Shown: positions 34,401 to 47,058, counted from the stretch's first letter. The stretch is DNA of 64,000 bases from Cristatella mucedo (GCA_009760855.2 WPIO01000101.1:856001-920000); one strand, 5' to 3'. Numbers and translations: made by a program. The notes: a model not told the origin generated them from the letters alone.

Positions 34401-37044
34401 TTATGTACGTAATTACGCATTCATAAGCCCCCAATCAGTTATTTAAAATTAGCATTGGCATCTTCGATGAACACCTCACGAACCCACTGTTTCTGACTCT
34501 CTGTATAAGACTCGTAATCGTTTAAAGATATAAATAATAAGCATTTATTTTTGAGGAGCCTGTGCGTACGGGTACGGCTAAAAAAGCAGTACATTGTGTA
34601 GCCCAGCGAAAAAAAAACATGTGCAGCCCTTCTTCTTCTATCCAAAAATAATGTGATCCGAAGTTTTCAAAATAGTTTCTTACCATCTGCCAGTCACACT
34701 GTAGGACTGGTAGAAGACACTCACACTAACACGATTCTCGTTAGCTTCAATTGACTAGTCAGCAAATAATAGTGAAGTTCGAACTAAGATTAACTCTCTA
34801 ACTCTGACTGGACGTATTATTGCTGCTTTGTACTTCCAGCCAAGGTCAGAAACCAATCACAAGCAATAGATGTGTGAGTACTTCATGGCCGGAAGTTAGA
34901 TTTCACGTCGAATATAGGTCAGAAGTAGCTCGACGTACCCTGATGGTTAAGGTGATACTTTGACGATCTAATTCAACAATCACAAAAAAAAGAATAAATA
35001 GCTTAAACTATTTCTGCATGGCATATGGGGGCTAAGCCAATTGCACTTTCCGGAGCACAGATGCAGAGAGCTAAGTTCTGGATTGGAAGTCTAGTCTTTT
35101 GGTCCGAAGGCGGTAAAAATGCAGCGACGTTTGCTACATTTTAATAAAAGTGTGTCTTTATACTTGTTAAATAGAGATGGAGTATTCAGACACGAATATT
35201 GATTGCTTTGCAAGTACAATCCTAATGCCGAATCGTTGCATGCGATGATGTCCTTCATTGATTGTTTAGCGTTTCGAGTTGGAATTAAAAGCTTGATCGC
35301 AATGGAGAAGTATTTTCTCCAGTCGTGTGCTTGCACTGTCGTGGTCTGGCTTGACGGACAGCTTCGTGTGATTGAACCGAAAGAACTATTGGTCTAAATA
35401 CGAAACACTCCTTTGGAAGTCGGCACGCTGGATGCTTGTTCACTGCAACGAGTTTAGCCAGCAAACTTTTTAATGTATGTATACAGTATACATGTATCAA
35501 CGCATGGAATTCCAACAATAGCACATGGTAAAATTTAAGAAAAATTAAACTTACTGTATTTATCTACTTCTGGCCATGAACGCTAAAATAGAAAAGGCAT
35601 TCTATTAATCTAACCTGCTAAAAATATATCTGCGTATGAATCGCGGGAAAAAAGCTCTGTAACTAAAAATCTTCTGTTTATTAAATTATTAATCAGTAAG
35701 CCACTGACAGAGCTGTAATATTTCTGTTTACAAATAACCCAAGAGCAGCCAATGGGCTTTTAAGGAACTTACCTAGTTCACGGGACAGTTGAACCTCTAT
35801 TTCACTGAACTTACCAGCTTGATATCAGGCTCGACGTAGTAGTAAACATCTGCCACTCTAAACTTGGGTGTCTCAGCCAAACATAGTGGACACAGCATGA
35901 CTCTTCTTATGATTACTAGTCTGTACCATTTACCTATAATGACATTTTTGTAAGCATAGCCTTGGGAAAGTCTAGCAGACTTAAAAGGCGGGAAACGTCG
36001 TTTTAGCAAAAGCAGGGTATGATGTATAATTTATGTTTGGCACATCATTAATTTTTGAGCTGATGTAAATGTCAAAGAGGAGGTTAACCATTAAATAAAG
36101 CATTGATATAAACTAGTTCATCACTGAGTAATTAGAATACACCGAAGTACAGTTAGTAAGCAAGATCCAAAGAAGCACCAATGTAGGGAGCTAATATGCA
36201 AGTAATTTTATTAAAATGGAACAAGGATTACTAAATGAAGTTATATGAGACAGAAATGAGATACAAATTAATTTAGAATGAAGAATTCAGGATGAGAAAT
36301 AGCATGAAATTCACATTCACATAAGGCTGTAATTTACACAATAAAAACTTAAAGATGACTGCTGCATGCTATGTTAAGCTTAATCTGCGAAAAAAATAGA
36401 TGCCCTTATGAGTTTGAAGCTCTCGCCCAAATAAAGTGCTTTCTAGTTTACATCATTCACCGTGATCTTAATTGCTGCTGATGTTTTTTCACAATCACAT
36501 TTAGATGATCCTGCTTGATGGAACGAAAAAATGAGTTGCAGCAGCTGCAAATTCGACAATGAGAGAGCAATTGAGGTCTCTGGTGATTTGGATCAGAAAC
36601 TGATTAATCTAGTATGAACAAGGGGCGGCACTTTCTCCGTTAAATTTAGCGTACCAAAAGTACGCCCAGCATTTTCGAGTGCTTGCAGATGCTCGACAAA
36701 TAATGGAGAAGCTAGCACTTCGAAGCACTGCTAAACAGTAATGTCGGTCACACCGATGCTGAATGATATCTTTTAACCACCACAGATTATGAAATATCTA
36801 ATTATTACTCCTTAAAATAAAGAGAATGCCGCAAATTTGTAGCAATGGATTCACTTGATAAAGCATGATAAGGTTGCTTAGAATATCAAAAGGAGTACCT
36901 AGTTTGCTAACATTCCGGTGTACTAGCATGTTTAAAATTATGAAAGAACTGGCTTAAAGATTCTATCGATTTCAAATCTGCCTATACAATTTTTGGCCGA
37001 AAAAGCTTTCGTAAAAAAACAAGCAGTCAAATTTTACATGAAAA
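34401..37044. other. No supported gene
   Basis: AT-rich sequence over 2.6 kb with short frames only (34439-34645, 35091-35524, 35797-36009). None has a motif or paired splice sites that I can support. Confidence 0.4.
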
Positions 37045-37213
37045 AAACACAAGCTGATTAAACAGCCTTTTTGTATTGCGACAAAAAGGTTTTACTGCAA
37101 TCCCCACCGCTTGCAGCGGTAATCCAGAATCACCCACCAGAAGATTCGAACCCACGACCTCGGGACCGAGGTCGCGAAAAGCAACCCCTTACCTAGTGTG
37201 CCGTCACGGCTTT
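37045..37213 (-). mobile_element. SINE1 copy (tRNA-derived)
   Basis: On the minus strand the copy runs from a tRNA-like head (CCGTGACGGCACACTAGGTA, box-A-like) through a box B, GTGGGTTCGAATC, and a GCAAGCGGTGG body. It ends in an AT-rich 3' region containing CAAAAAGGCTGTTTAATC. It matches the copies at 40.9 and 54.2 kb. Confidence 0.85.
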
Positions 37214-37384
37214 GGATAAACTAATTGCATGCAGTTTGATAAGGGGGTTTTTCTTCTGAATTTTACAGATAGAGTATTTTATGAAGTGTTTTTGGGATAG
37301 GCTGGAAAAGTATCAAATACTGTAATCCGTATTGCAAAGTATACCCTTCTATAACTCAACAGAGTCACACAAAAAAAATAGAGA

Positions 37385-39370
37385 GTATAACGCAGGAGAG
37401 CTTACTATGGCCCCAGCCGGTCAGTTGAGGTAGTTAATATCATGGAAGTAACAGCAGAGGATGACTCGAAAAGATGACGTGCCGTAGTTGGCAGCAGGAG
37501 AGGAACTGTCAATGGGAATTTTATATATGAATTCTGCCGTCTAAGACATGCAGAGCAAAAGCTTCTGTCGCTAATGGTCTTTAAACAAAGGACTAGAACA
37601 GCTAATGCATGGTATATAGAGGACCTGCGGACACGACGAGGGCTGAAGCGGATACGGCAGTTCAGATAGGTATGAATGAGCCAAGTCATAGCGCCGTGTT
37701 GTTCAGCGTAAGAACTTTGCATCCATTGATCAGCCAGGAGCCATCACAGTTCCTTCAGTAGAGGAGAAATGCTCGAACCTTGAGGATTTTGTAACTAGCC
37801 TTATAGTCATTTTTCTATCACCTGCTACAGTGGCCTAGTAGCATTTATCGGCAGTCTAGTAACTAATGTATTGCTATTATCTTGCCGTGACAGAACCAGG
37901 AAGCAATTTAAATTGATGCTGAATGAAAATTCAAATGAAAGATACATTGGCAGAATGTCCCCAATCGTAGATAGTGATCGGACGTGATGGCTAGCTATGG
38001 ATGTAGTCCTCTTAATGAAACTTCCAAAGATTTAGGCGGATGTCGAAGACGAAACCTAAGTTCCCAGCACGCGGTGACGATTACTGTGATCAAAAGTGTC
38101 GAGCGAAGCTGAGGGATTCCGCGGGGCTGAGAAAATTAATTTCAGCCGTCGTGGCTGCGTAACATTTCATTGGTCAGACGGAGGAGATCAGTTTCAGTAG
38201 AGTGGCATCGCTTGAATCCCGACTGAAATTGGTCTGACAATGTATTCTTTTCAGTGTGTGCTAAAAGCTGTTAAGCGGTTATCTTTTCAATAGTTTTTGA
38301 CAAAAAAGAAAAAAGTGAAACTGGGCTTTAGTTTGTGAGAACCTCTGAATCTAACCTAGACTTTTTAAGTATCTGTCGAACAATATCCTAATTTAAGGAC
38401 TTTAGGTATAATCTCTTTTTTAAGAGAATCATAAAAAATCTCGGACTGTGACTTGGCTAAGTTTTTCTGCCAGTGAAAAAGACCACAAATGGGATGGTAT
38501 AGCGAATGAAGAAGACGAGATCCTTCTAGTAGATTTTAATATGGTAACCGCATCGCATGCATAAACCTCAAATCTCTTACGGAAGGTCACAGGCTGCGAT
38601 TAAACAATTGCTTTAGTCGGAGGGGATTTATGGAGGCACGAATGTGCCCAATTTTTTCACTGAAGAAGACTGAAAACCTGTCGTCCGAGCCGTTAATGTC
38701 TGTGGACTTAAAGAATAAAACCCCTTGAATGCTGGTCTCAAATACACAGCCACCAGAGCAGGGCCTTATTTATGTGTCAGTCAGCAGAAATGCATCTAGT
38801 TTTTTCAGGACAATCAAATCACGGATAAGTAGCCCCATGGTTTTTAATGAGCGGACACTTGCCAGGCGGAATTTAAGAGGCTGTCCCGTGCCTGGGTGGC
38901 CGACTAAAAGTAATCGCGCTGCAGAGATTATGTTTAGAATTCGCTGGCCTACTGCTACTGCAGGTCCTGATAAATGGTTCATTTACTGACGGCTTAATAC
39001 TCTCAAGAAAAGTCTCAACTGTGCTGTGGCGATTAAGTCACTTTCGTGATAAGCGGCGTGTAGCCGGCTCTGCAGACTCAATGTCAATGAATTCAGCGGA
39101 AACCCTCGCAACGGCCAACGGGCGACTTTTAGCTTTATCCTGAGGTACGGCGAGTAAGCTACTACCACATCGAGTGCTAAGCAGCGCTTTAACTTTATAT
39201 TTCGTTGGTGTGCTGGCTGTAAGGTTGATACGGCGAACGCAGGAAGCAGAGCAGATACAAGCTGCAGTCATACAGACCCGCCGAAGAAGGTCCGCCGGTA
39301 GATATCGATTACCACACCTTACGCAAAGCAGATCTTTTTTTGAGTAGCATATCATAGGAAGACACATGCT
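37385..39370 (-). mobile_element. LINE B, near full span with internal deletion
   Basis: Reading the minus strand from 39370, an open 109-codon frame (39367-39038) of unknown function probably belongs to the element's 5' part. Next comes the endonuclease start at about 38870-38760: LKFRLASVRSLKTMGLLIRD, LIVLKKLDAFLLTD. From about 38720 the sequence jumps to the linker and RT part. It shares GGCACGAATGTGCCCAATTT-type words with 10170-10230 on the plus strand and a decayed FQSGFKRCHSTETDLL near 38200. The C-terminal segment and 3' UTR follow to 37385 (AACGCAGGAGAGC). The rest of the endonuclease is deleted and the RT has many stops, so the copy is inactive. Confidence 0.75.
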
Positions 39371-40672
39371 CAGTCACAGCGATGATATCAGCGTAACACT
39401 CGAAAGTGTTGCGAAGTAGTTACATAAAGGTCCACAATGCCCTTACAGTCGCCTTAGGCCGCTCTCCAGCGCCGGGAGGAATCTCAGTGGTATGCATTTG
39501 CAAAATAATATCTCACATAAGCCCATACAAGGTGGCTCATATGGACCACAGAACGTTGCGAGAAATATGAGGGTTTTTAGCTTTGTGTTCAATTTATTTA
39601 CTCAGGGGATATAGTGATTTTGTTGCCTATAGATTCTTTCACGCTTACCTGGCAGAGAACAAAAGATAAAAAGCAGATGCAATGATAATAATTATAAATC
39701 TGTAAAGAACCATCAGCAAAACTAAAAAATTTGAAGGATAGGAGTACAGAAAAAGAACGCAGGAAGCCTAAGCAGGTAGATCGTTCGGAAGCCTGATGTG
39801 TAGGCATGTTAAATATTACGGTGCTGGCAAAGATAAAGGACCCTCAAAGTGAGCGTACAGATCTTGAATTTAAAACTCTGTTTTACTAGGTCGAGCGAAT
39901 TTTTATTGGTAGTTATGCATTGAGAATTTTTTATGCGCACAAAAAACGTGCCTAGTTATAGAATTTGGATGCATTTACCAGTGCCTTGTTGCCTAGGCAG
40001 GAAAACCTGCAAGGACAGAGTTTACAGAAGCCTAGAAGAATCTATCAATATTTGAAACTTTCAAGGTGCCAAAAATTCACAATTTAAAAATTTAAGAGTT
40101 CATAATATTACGTTGGACTTACCTTTATCTTCGAAAGGGAATCTCCATTCAGGTTTGATGCCTTTATGAACCAAAAAACTTAACAAGCCTGCAATGTAAA
40201 GCACTGATGTCAAAGGATTCTTGCTAGGTAGTCACTAAGAGACTCCGGTATCCAAAGTAGGGAGAATTAAATAAATAGGCAACAAAATCATATGATATGC
40301 AAAATCTTTAATAAGCAAAAAGAACTTGCAGGTGCAAGATTCGTAATCCACGGCCTGTGTCGTGTAGCGAGAGTGCCTTACTCCTAGGCCCGTACCGGGA
40401 GGCCTCTATAAATATCGATAGCCACTCTTTCTCCCTTAAACTGAAAGAGACCGCTTGTAGAATGCCAATCAGGTTTTATTAAGCTGCTCATTTAGACTCG
40501 TCTATGAAAAATATCGACCTTCCAGTGCGAATGCCTTGAAGCCCTGAGCCGATAGAGCTATACCGCATGAGTATTGTCATCCCATAGTGCAGTGTCTCAG
40601 CTCTTTCTCTATCCAGTGAGGGTCACTAACAGTTGGATTGGGTCTGCCAACGCTGGGATGATGCTTCGGACA
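39371..40672. other. No supported feature
   Basis: AT-rich with short frames. A GAGGCCTC-like patch near 40390-40410 is not recognisable as a tRNA gene. Nothing else was found. Confidence 0.4.
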
Positions 40673-40818
40673 GGTTAAGCCTCCGTGTCACTTCCAAATT
40701 GAGATGCGGCTAAAGCACCCAACATTTAGGATGCGGCTTCCGAGAGGTTAAGCCTCCGTGTCACTTTCGAACGGGGATGTGGCTAGAGCACGGAACATTT
40801 CACGCCTAAAGTCTTGTT
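40673..40818. repeat. 73-bp tandem duplication
   Basis: GGTTAAGCCTCCGTGTCACT occurs at 40673 and again at 40746, with the following 50 bases similar between units (GAGATGCGGCTAAAGCACCC against GGGATGTGGCTAGAGCACGG). On the minus strand the second unit holds the end of the frame described next, including its stop. Confidence 0.8.
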
Positions 40819-40917
40819 CGCTCGTACACGCACATTTGCATGCCTCCTGAAAGCTTTCACCAAAGAGTTTAATTTGCTGACCATAGTAGAGAAACTTCTC
40901 CAACAGGCGGCACTGAA
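40748..40917 (-). CDS. Candidate terminal exon, unrecognised
   Basis: On the minus strand an acceptor, TTTATTATTTATCGTTAG, is followed at 40917 by a frame reading QCRLLEKFLYYGQQIKLFGE, SFQEACKCACTSEQDFRREM, FRALATSPFESDTEA and a stop. The phase (two bases before the first full codon) fits the donor of the candidate exon at 43746. The acceptor lies just beyond the AT-rich tail of a SINE1 copy. I recognise no family, and the join is an inference that needs transcript evidence. Confidence 0.3.
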
Positions 40918-40924
40918 CTAACGA

Positions 40925-41106
40925 TAAATAATAAATAAATCCTAGATGATTAAACAGCCTCTTTTGTATAGCGACAGAAGAGCCTTTACGGCTATCACCA
41001 CCGCTTGCAGTGGCGATAAATGATCGCCCCACCGCAGGAATCGAACCCACGACCTCGGGACCGAGGCCGTGAAAGCAACCGCCTTACCCAGTGTGCCATC
41101 ACGGCT
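40925..41106 (-). mobile_element. SINE1 copy (tRNA-derived), best preserved
   Basis: On the minus strand it begins CAGCCGTGATGGCACACTGG, then GTAAGGCGG (box A) and GTGGGTTCGATTCCTG (box B). Next comes the body GCCACTGCAAGCGGTGGTGA, then GCTCTTCTGTCGCTATACAA and an ATTTATTTATTATTTA tail. This is the clearest copy of the family and the best reference for it. Confidence 0.92.
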
Positions 41107-43745
41107 GGCTGATCCGAGGCGGGTTCAGGTACCGAGGCTGACTCAGTCTTTTCCGTTGACGAAATCAGAAGCAGAAACACTATACAAAAGTGAGCTAGCT
41201 ATCCAGGAACGCGATTTAAGCTATAGTTGAACTAAATTTTCTCCTGACTCGTGAACAGATGACAATCTAAATTTTGAACTACTCGCCTGAGACTTTTAGA
41301 TCAGTGATTATCAAGGAATTAACATGTCTATATTACAATATCAATCAGGATATTAGCAAGCAAAGACCGGAATGTGCAAAGAAAACAGAATCGATGAATC
41401 TCAATTTAGAAGTGCTGATGTAGAAAAGAATTATTATCCTGATATTTAACGAAAATAAAATAAGCTTCTGGCACAATTTAAAGCCGGTCGTCGGTGGACT
41501 GTTATGGTGATACACGAACCATCGAAGAATTCTTCAAAGACCCAAAAGTTCTTACAAACAATTCAAAGGTAACGAACCAATAAGTATTCTGTAAAAGACA
41601 CGAAGCATTTCTAAAGCAGATGCTTGTTACTTGTCTCTAAATACAGATAATGTGGAAATCCTTTCTATTTTTACCAGCCTTACTGTTTGCATACCTTGAA
41701 AATCTGTGCAGCTTTATTTCAGTCATCAGAGACATCAAGTCTGGTAATGTTTGAAGGTCAGACGCTGGAATAAATATTGCCAATTATTCGGATATTTTCA
41801 AGGTATATTTCGCCTTGGGTTATGCTAATTTAGAAACTAACTAAGGCAGGATACACACTCTAGCCTGGCGTGTCATTAGCGGCTGTATAATATCGGCCAC
41901 TGAATGGGCAGCATTTAGCAGGGAAACTATTACGGGATATGGCCATATACATATTTTTACCGGTTACCGTTTACCGGTCATTTGAATTCAATACAGAAAT
42001 CTCAGGTACCACCAAGATGTCAAAGCCACTACTTCAAAGCATTCTAATTAATATATTAAATGAGAAAAAATGGCTAAAAATGGCTTGGCACTTCGGGCAT
42101 CTTGAGCCAATATGACGGAGACAATAAACCGGGCGAATACATATCATCGGTCAGCGGCTTCTTTAACGCTCTCGATGCGACCTATGCGATCAATAGTGTT
42201 CTTATTTCAAATTGAATTGCATGCGACCAATGTAAGCCAGCAACTTCAATATATGAGATAGGTAATAAGTGATCAATTTAAGCCCACTGGTCAAGATCAA
42301 GGGTGGCTTTGCTTGGAATGAGTGATGCTTGAAAGTAGAAACACCGGAAATAGATAAGAGCCAAGAGGTCCATGAGATTGTGGCTCGGTAAGACTTACAT
42401 CCAGTGTGAGACAATAATGCAATCGCCGGTAAACGGTACAAGGCTCGTAGTCATAAGTAGAAGGCTACTTCGTGTGTTAATTGCAGGTAAGCTTGTGAGC
42501 GTGCAAGGTCCGATGTAAAAGTATAATACTATGACCTTGACTGAGAAACCGGGTATATGTCGATTGTTCCATTTATAAGCTTAGACTAGAGATGGATTTC
42601 CTGCTCGTCATATTGCACGCCCTTATACATTTCGAGGTTCCGGCTCCAAACTAAACGAGTAAGTGGCCGAGCAACAGCATCGCTCTTCTTACGGGGCTTT
42701 TTTGACTGCGACTTTTAAAGCATGTCTCGACAAGTATACGATCAATTTTTTCAATCGATATTTAAGCGATTTGCAACCAGAAAACAAGGTAAAGGAATCA
42801 AATGTAGCAGGCTAATTGTTGCTTTAAGCTCTTCTTTTTTCAGTTGAGTATTATTAGTATATATTGATACTATAGATAACTAGTTAGATTTTGCAAGCGA
42901 TCTTACTGCAGAGGCCCTCGGAGACACATGCCTCGATGCCCCCATAAACGGTAGCCCTCACCTAAGAGGCCAACAATGTCACCTAGCTCAAGTCGCACAC
43001 AAAATTAACAAACCTCAGATCGCTGCAAACACGGAGACAGCAAGCAAGTTACAACTTGGCCATTGGACCACTTAACTATAATCACCGAGTTGTCAAACAA
43101 TCTTACTTCAGTTCAGGTCTCATATATACACCTTAATAAATCTTTTGCACTCAGTGCTAATTTAATACTGGTTAGCATAGGTTCGTAAGCATTTTCAATA
43201 TACGAAGTAGTTTTTTATCCAACGAACTGTTATTCAGAAAAAATGTAGGGCTAGTGAGTATCTGAGAGTTCGCGTCTCAACCGTATGAATGACTGTAGCT
43301 TTTTATATAGCTGCATAATACATTAGACTTCAGAAGCTCTTAGGGTGAGTTCTATTGGAATGTGTAGCACTAATCACAAAATAAGATCAATCAGTACTGA
43401 TTCTTTGAGACTAATAAAAATACTATTTAGTAATAGCTGAATACTAATTGTCCTATGATTTGAAATGTGCACTGATTAAAAAATTACATACGGGTTTTAA
43501 AGCTCCAAAACTGCGAAATGTCAATTTAATTAGCTTATACGGCTGACTGGTAATTATCCATAGATTTCAAATCTCTAGAGATTTGACAAACTTAACTTAC
43601 AGCCGTTTCTGCCTTCCAATCGCAGACGACAGCTAAATCGTGTGCGGAAAGAGCCAAGGACACGTTATTATTTTGTATCCCAGCAAAACCTCATGACCCG
43701 AATGGATGGGCACAAAATATTCTTCAACCAACACGCGAAGCTTAC
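41107..43745. other. No supported gene; 18-bp palindrome
   Basis: AT-rich sequence. A perfect palindrome, CAAATCTCTAGAGATTTG, occupies 43568-43585. Two identical-looking ACCGGTTACCGTTTACCGGT-type words occur near 41960. No coding region or repeat family could be supported. If the flanking candidate exons are joined, this would be their intron. Confidence 0.4.
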
Positions 43746-43955
43746 CGGCATTGCTATTCTTCAGGCCGGGTGAAGAAAATGACTGCGGTTTTAAATCCAA
43801 CGATGGGATGCATGCTGGCAAGCTGAAGTTGGCACAGAGGGTAGCTGCAGTTGGCACAGATGGTCTCTGCAGGATGGTGACCGCGGCTTTTCTCTTCTTA
43901 TGGTTTTCACTCTGAAGCCATTTCTCGAGATAGCCATCCGTCATGTTTCGACACG
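43746..43955 (-). CDS. Candidate first coding exon, unrecognised
   Basis: On the minus strand a good acceptor, TTTAATTCATTTTACAG, precedes the exon and a consensus donor, GTAAGC, follows it. The ATG at 43944 opens a frame reading MTDGYLEKWLQSENHKKRKA, AVTILQRPSVPTAATLCANF, SLPACIPSLDLKPQSF, then SSPGLKNSNA. The basic KKRK stretch could be a nuclear signal. Such a short basic start is also seen in hAT-derived proteins, so a transposon origin is possible. The exon leaves phase 1, compatible with the frame at 40917. Reading on without splicing would give a 103-codon frame ending at 43633. Confidence 0.4.
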
Positions 43956-45644
43956 CTGTAAAATGAATTAAATCTGCTCAACCGGGTTAAGAGACTTCAC
44001 TGGTCAAGATTTTAATTAAAAGCGTCAAGCAGTGAGTCAAGGTTGCCTACGCTGTACGCTGGGAAACTCTATCAACAACAGCACTGCTGATAGTCAACCC
44101 TCTGAAAAGATTCCGAGCCCATTTTGGGCTGACAACCGGGACTGTGCTTGGTCTTACATAATTGTCAGCTCTTTTGCGAATATCTTCATGCGCTTAAAAC
44201 GTGAAGTGTCTCGCCACACGATCACACGATGTAAGATAAAAGCATTCTAAGCTATAACTCCTAAATGTCTTGATTTTATTTTTTCAAATGCTTCAATGTA
44301 AAATTCTGCAAAAAGATATAGCGACCGGATTCGAGCCTGATGTGTAAAGATGTGAACGACGGTTCTCACTTGGGAACAGGTGTAAACATATCACCGAGAA
44401 CAAAACGCCATGCGGTCAGATGCCAGCACATGCCTTTTAAAAGTGTTCAGCTTTGATACGAGGCTGCAAGACTCTGCCTGGATTAAAACTGACCTACTAA
44501 TTTATTTAACATTGAAAATTACGTCGTAATTTTGCTTTGAGATGTATTAAAAGCCTATTCGGCAAAAAAATTAGCGCGCGCGATAACGAAAGAAAATTTA
44601 AAAATTTTCAAAATTGCATAGTTAAGCGTGAATATTAAGTAAACTGGGAGATTGATGCAGAAGAGCCTTAGCGGCTCTCTTGGCGTCCGCGGCCGTGTGC
44701 AAGAAGGAATTTGCCACTGCAAGCTTTGAAGCAAAGACATTATTCATAATATTCGCGCAACTGTCATCTAGACTAAGATCTAGGTACTCTCAGTTGCACA
44801 GCTTGACTGCAGTGAGCCGACTAAGTCCAGTGAACAAATTACAAATTTCAAATTACTTCTGAAAGGTTCTCCTAACAAAAAATAACAGAATTTCTCAAAG
44901 TTTGGCAAAAAATCAAATGCTGCAATACGCTACTAAATAAAAAGTAGTAGTTCAATGAAGGAAAAAACTTTCATGGAAATCTTTGGAACGACTTGTGTAG
45001 GAACTTGAATTGTCGGTATGCCTGACTTGCAATGGACTAGTGGCTGGAATTATTAGCAGCTAGCCCTTCACCGGTACAAGAAGTAGTGGTAAAGCATTAC
45101 CATTGGTGGTGATAAGTGACAAAAAGAACGCCCCGCATTTCGCTGTATTTGAAATAGTATGCATGTATTTTGCTCCATTTGCAGCTCCAAGAAAGTGCGA
45201 TTATTTAAATGGAGACTTTTCTCTAGCTCGCACACAGACTGAGCAGTTTACGTATTTCAAATGTGGGTCTTCTTGACCTGCAGCGGACTCAACTCGGCCG
45301 ACATTCTTGATACTTTCACTGCTGCAGTGAACTGAAACCAAGGAGTGCCCTTGACGAGCATGCACCAAACGTATCGAGTCGGGGGAGTTAACGAAAAAAC
45401 TTGAGGAGTAGCACAGCGATAAGCTGAGCGCAGGCTTGAACGCCGCTATACAAAGTCTGGGTCTGACTCGGCAATTTCGAAGATTACCTCCATATCTACA
45501 CCCAGAAACGTAGAAAAGCCAGAACTTTTTTCCCACTCAAAATCTGAAGTCCTACCACTCCGACCCACAAGGCCCGCCGCGGCTTGGCTTGGCTATTCCG
45601 TATCTAGCTGAACTGCTGTATTAGTTTCTGCCTCCTCGTGCCCT
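43956..45644. other. No supported gene
   Basis: Short frames only; the longest is 45201-45536 minus, 111 codons, unrecognised. AGAAGAGCCTTAGCGGCTCT near 44660 may be a scrap of the SINE1 body. Confidence 0.35.
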
Positions 45645-46020
45645 CAGGTCAGGTATAGAAATAAGCTATCGGTTCCATTTTTGTGCTTTAAGACCAGTGG
45701 CGACAGAAGCTTTTGCTCTGTAGGTCCTAGTCAGTGGAGATGAATTCCACGATTCTTACGTAACGACGGCTACTCTCCTACTGCTGACTGTCGCACATCA
45801 TTTCCAGCCGTCCTAAGCTGCTACTTCCATGTTACTCAGTACCTCAACTGCTCTCCTGAGTCACTTTTTTCTTGTTTCGTGCGATGAAATCTGTTGGCTA
45901 CCGAAAGCCGCTTAAGCTGTGGAGGCGCTATACAAAACTCACCTGCTTAACGCTCACAGAGTCTATGTGGCTTTGTGGAGTCACAGACTGGGATACATAT
46001 CCACAAGGAATTTATAAGGA
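45645..46020 (+). mobile_element. LINE B 3' end
   Basis: The copy starts in the C-terminal coding segment with GCTTTAAGACCAGTGGCGAC and runs into the 3' UTR: GCTACTTCCATGTTACTCAG, TGTTGGCTACCGAAAGCCGC, GCTATACAAAACTCACCTGC. It ends near GGATACATATCC. It matches the copy at 47.1-47.5 kb and has no intact frame. Confidence 0.85.
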
Positions 46021-46329
46021 GGTGAAAAATTCGCTTGCCTACTCTGATTGGTCCTCTTACTACATGCCAAGGGCTGCTGACTGACATTCAGCTTCCTTCG
46101 TTAAAAATGTGCACGCTTTTGTGCTTTCTCAAAGCCCCTCAGATTAAAGCAAAATCCCATGTCTAAATAATCTGTTGACCTTCCTCGAGAGATTTTCCTA
46201 TATTTCTGCATACAAAATGGCTACTTAAAATATGTCTAGTAAAAAGAGCTCGTTTCATAAAGACCCGGAGGTATTGACTGGCTAAACACCTTAGTAAAGC
46301 CATAAGTTGGATTCTATTGTTTCCCTGAA

Positions 46330-46806
46330 TAATTTGGTCGTTTTCAAGCAATTCAAATCGACAACCGTTCGCCCGATACTTAAAAAAGCCATTGGTAGAT
46401 GTATAGTTTCTAGCGAACTAGCACCCAGTATCCCTGACCTTTCATCACAACCACATAAGCTCCGCACCCTAGTCGGGCTACTTTCGGCAACATAAAATTG
46501 TTTAAATGTGGACTGACTTAGACAGTGAAACTACAGCTAAATTGGCCCATGCATTTGTGACATCTCCTCTCGACTACTATAACTCACTGCTTTCAGGTAA
46601 ATTAGGCATTTACAGTTAGTGCAAAAAATTGCAGCTAGGTTAGTCTGTCGTGAGCGTCGAAGTTAGCACATCGCAGAACTTCTCGTATACCTGCACTGGG
46701 TCCGAGTCAAGCAGCCGATTGATTTCAAGTTTGTATCACTTACTTTTAGGTCTCTTTATTTTCTGACTCCAGCTTATCGATCAGATTTACTTCCTCAACA
46801 GGCTTA
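46330..46806 (+). mobile_element. LINE A remnant with internal deletions
   Basis: VFKQFKSTTVRPILKKA near 46335 matches the start of the RT. After a gap, TTAKLAHAFV, PLDYYNSLLSG and a decayed ARLVCHER, then LTFRSLYFLTPAYRSDLLPQ, match the end of the LINE protein. It stops at 46806, in the middle of the C-terminal segment, against LINE B sequence. Confidence 0.75.
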
Positions 46807-46809
46807 GTA

Positions 46810-47058
46810 TAGTTGTTCAAGGGACAGCTATAGCATGGTGTCATTGACATAGAATTTTTAGTAGCCAATGCCACGTGCCCGCATTTGAACTTTTCCGAGA
46901 AGGATCTTCAAGGATTTTCATCTCTGTATTAATAGTGAACCGATGAAGACGGAAACTGAACCTCTTATACAGACTAGTTTTCTGGAGGAGACTTAACGCC
47001 ACACGAAATGGAATGGTTGAATTCGTGTGATTAAAACTAAACAAAAGTCTTATCATCC
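46810..47058 (-). mobile_element. Inverted LINE B reverse-transcriptase piece
   Basis: The minus strand reads LFTINTEMKILED, and in another frame a decayed ARGIGY, KFYVNDTMLYS. This corresponds to LLFFIYAQHLGKVI, KARGIGYHFYADDTQLYLSF of LINE B, with the catalytic motif changed from ADD to VND. It lies between plus-strand LINE A and plus-strand LINE B. Confidence 0.6.

Noticed and set aside
40925-41106. tRNA gene suggested by box A and box B
   Set aside because: The tRNA-like head continues into a fixed non-tRNA body and AT tail shared by other copies, so it is a SINE.
45201-45536. 111-codon minus-strand frame
   Set aside because: No motif, no splice signals, and length is within chance for the region.
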